A stretch of DNA of 23,235 bases from Actinophytocola sp036402745 (GTDB lineage Bacteria; Actinomycetota; Actinomycetes; Mycobacteriales; Pseudonocardiaceae): assembly GCF_036402745.1 (NCBI RefSeq), contig NZ_DASWSJ010000311.1, positions 1-23,235 of the forward strand, in the 5' to 3' direction. The translations under genes and the position numbers were made by a program. Positions 21,446 through 23,235 of the stretch are shown here, piece by piece. How positions within the stretch are numbered: the first letter of the stretch is position 1; every line of letters starts with the position of its first letter. Under the pieces are notes generated by a model, which was given only the letters and a program-made list of their open reading frames with translations, did no database searches and was not told the DNA's origin.

Positions 21446-23146
21446 CTAGAAGATGAAGTTCAGCGCGATGGTGACGACGAGGACGATGCCGGCGAGCAGG
21501 CCCGGGTTGCGGTACCAGCCGGCGTCGTCGCCGGTGGTCTCGTGCTGCCGGTCCTCCTTGGGGGTCAACGAGTACACGAGCCCGGCGAGCTCCTCGGCCG
21601 GCTTGGGCCTGGTGGCGTAGGAGACCGCGACGCTGACCACGATGTCGACGACGAACGCCGCCCCCGCCCCGACGAACGCGCCACCCTGGCCGGGCAGCGT
21701 CCAGACGCCCGTCTTGGTGAGCACGAACACGGCGATCGCCGACAGGGTGCCGCTGACCAGGCCGATCCAGCCGGCGGCCGGCGTCATGCGGCGCCAGAAC
21801 ATGCCGAGGATGAACGTGGCGAACAGCGGCGCGTTGAAGAACGAGAACAGCTGCTGCAGGTAGTCCATCAGGTTGGCGTAGGTGGACGCGATGAACGCGG
21901 TGCCGATGGCGAGCACCGTGGCGATGCCGGTGATCACCCGGCCGACGCGCAGGTAGTAGCCGTCCGGCCGGTCCTTCCTGAGGTAGGACTGCCAGATGTC
22001 GTAGGTGAAGACGGTGTTGAACGAGCTGAGGTTGGCCGCCATGCCGGCCATGAACGAGGCGAGCAGGCCGGCGATCGCAATGCCGAGCATGCCGTTGGGC
22101 AGCAGGTCGCGCATGAGCAGCAGCAGCGCGTCGTTGAAGGTGGCGCCGCTGGGTGCGCTGCCGCCGGCCATCAGCGCGGCCTTGTTCTCGCCCTGCAGCT
22201 CGGTGACCGCGACGCCGGCGATCATGCCCGGGATGATCACGATGAACGGGATCAGCATCTTCGGGAACGCGCCGATGATGGGCGTGCGCCGGGCGGCGGA
22301 CATGCTCTTGGCCGCCATCGCGCGCTGCACCTCGACGAAGTTGGTGGTCCAGTAGCCGAAGGACAGCACGAAGCCGAGGCCGAACACCAGGCCGAGGATG
22401 GACAGGAAGTTGTTCCCGAACCCCGTGAGCTGGTTGCCCGGCCAGCTGTTCACCTGCTCGGGGCCGCCCGGCCCGGCCGAGACCTTGTCGACGAGCCCTT
22501 GCCAGCCGCCGACCTTGTACAGCCCGACGATCGTGAGCGGCAGCAGCGCCGCGACGATCACCATGAACTGCAGCACCTCGTTGTAGATGGCCGCGGACAG
22601 CCCGCCCAGCGCGGTGTAGCTGAGCACGATGGCGGCCGCGACGATGACCGACACCCAGATCGGCCAGCCCAGCAGCAGGTTGACCACGCTGGCGAGCAGG
22701 AACAGGTTGGCGCCGGCGATCAGCACCTGGGCGGTGGCGAAGCTGATGGCGTTGACCAGGTGCGCGGGCTTTCCGAAGCGGCGCCGCATGAACTCGGGCA
22801 CGCTGCGGACCTTGGAGCCGTAGTAGAACGGCATCATCACGATGCCGAGGAACAGCATCGCCGGCACCGCGCCGATCCAGAAGTAGTGCGCGGTGGGCAT
22901 GCCGTACTCGGCGCCGTTGGCCGACATGCCCATCACCTCGATGGCGCCGAGGTTGGCCGAGATGAACGCGAGCCCGGTGACCCAGGCGGGCAGGGAACGC
23001 CCGGACAGGAAGAAGTCCAGGCTCGTCGACACCCGCCGTCTCGCGGCATAGCCGATGCCGATGACCAGGACGAAGTAGAGCGCCAGCAACACGTAGTCCA
23101 CCGGGTGGGCGTCAATCCGCAGGTTCGCATCGGCCAGAACGGTCAA
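21446..23146 (-). CDS. Sodium:solute symporter (SSS family, SGLT-like)
   Basis: A membrane transporter of about 566 residues with some 13-14 hydrophobic helices, so an inward-directed sodium-coupled importer. Early landmarks are YVLLALYFVLVIGIGYAARRRVSTSLDFFLSGRSLPAWVTGLAFISANLGAIEVMG, the SSS start with its (R/S)SLP loop. RSVPEFMRRRFG follows, then TALGGLSAAIYNEVLQF, the SSS signature, and MAANLSSFNTVFTYDIWQSY in the middle, where sodium-site serines lie. WRRMTPAAGWIGLVSG is also typical. The sequence resembles the sugar/myo-inositol branch, but substrate is not readable. TTG 23144-23146 is chosen because GGAGGAGG lies 9 bases ahead; GTG 23153-23155 abuts that site. It is the first gene of a three-gene operon. 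Confidence 0.9.
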   Translation of the reverse strand: MTVLADANLRIDAHPVDYVLLALYFVLVIGIGYAARRRVSTSLDFFLSGRSLPAWVTGLAFISANLGAIEVMGMSANGAEYGMPTAHYFWIGAVPAMLFLGIVMMPFYYGSKVRSVPEFMRRRFGKPAHLVNAISFATAQVLIAGANLFLLASVVNLLLGWPIWVSVIVAAAIVLSYTALGGLSAAIYNEVLQFMVIVAALLPLTIVGLYKVGGWQGLVDKVSAGPGGPEQVNSWPGNQLTGFGNNFLSILGLVFGLGFVLSFGYWTTNFVEVQRAMAAKSMSAARRTPIIGAFPKMLIPFIVIIPGMIAGVAVTELQGENKAALMAGGSAPSGATFNDALLLLMRDLLPNGMLGIAIAGLLASFMAGMAANLSSFNTVFTYDIWQSYLRKDRPDGYYLRVGRVITGIATVLAIGTAFIASTYANLMDYLQQLFSFFNAPLFATFILGMFWRRMTPAAGWIGLVSGTLSAIAVFVLTKTGVWTLPGQGGAFVGAGAAFVVDIVVSVAVSYATRPKPAEELAGLVYSLTPKEDRQHETTGDDAGWYRNPGLLAGIVLVVTIALNFIF

Positions 23147-23235
23147 CCCGGGCACCTCCTCCAGTCAGACCCCCCGGACTAAAGCAAACACCAGAACGAG
23201 CCCCGTCGCTCGACGAGATCATCCACAGGCGCGCC
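23147..23235 (-). promoter_or_regulatory. Leader and promoter region of the symporter operon
   Basis: On the minus strand a strong ribosome site (GGAGGAGG, 23163-23156) precedes the TTG. Further up, GTTT (23189-23186) is followed after 13 bases by GGGTCT (23172-23167), a poor SigB-like pair. TTTAGT (23184-23179) is another possible -10. The promoter cannot be fixed from the window. Confidence 0.3.

Noticed and set aside
23167..23189. SigB-type promoter before the symporter (GTTT-N13-GGGTCT)
   Set aside because: The spacer is too short and the -10 has a mismatch at a key position, so it is not counted with the good sites.

Overview
The window looks like chromosomal DNA from a high-GC actinomycete, most likely of the Pseudonocardiaceae type (Amycolatopsis/Saccharothrix/Lentzea-like). 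The signs are very GC-rich third codon positions, frequent GTG and TTG starts, several apparently leaderless genes, and actinobacterial families such as DUF2277, DUF2630, UdgX and the TreX-TreY-TreZ route. I see no rRNA, tRNA, CRISPR array, integrase or intact transposon. Species and all family names are inferred from reading the translations; no database search was made.

Layout. 1-84 is the 3' end of a plus-strand gene, followed by a short non-coding stretch with a tandem repeat. 277-1932 (minus) holds a DUF2277 protein, a small zinc-ribbon protein and a YbdK-type carboxylate-amine ligase. 2113-2916 (plus) is a secreted SGNH lipase/esterase whose stop overlaps that of a convergent phospholipase D (2913-4388, minus). 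4529-13189 (plus) is the metabolic core: a small unknown gene, then malQ, treX/glgX, treY and treZ, which together debranch and rearrange alpha-glucans and convert maltooligosaccharides to trehalose. A DUF2630 gene follows. 13513-18658 carries an AI-2E-family permease, a nucleoside hydrolase, an NAD(P)-binding protein, a FUSC-type membrane protein and a second NAD(P)-binding protein, which is divergent from an HxlR regulator. 19209-20622 has a two-TM protein, UdgX (the covalent uracil-DNA glycosylase) and an unlisted 55-aa gene. 20761-23146 (minus) is an operon for a sodium:solute symporter, a two-TM companion and a DUF1304 protein.

Regulatory theme. Four intergenic sites match the actinobacterial SigB/SigF general-stress promoter (GTTT, 15-16 bases, GGGTA). 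They lie immediately upstream of ybdK, of the malQ-tre operon, and back-to-back between udgX and the 55-aa gene. Weaker versions precede the DUF2630 and hxlR genes. This suggests that trehalose synthesis, thiol/amide ligation, uracil repair and small unknown proteins belong to one stress regulon. That grouping is inference, but the motif positions are read directly.

The most unusual DNA is about 350 bp just upstream of the FUSC gene. It is built almost wholly of GGCNN pentamers, contains three perfect 40-bp higher-order copies and three copies of a second 21-bp unit, and is capped by two strong hairpins.
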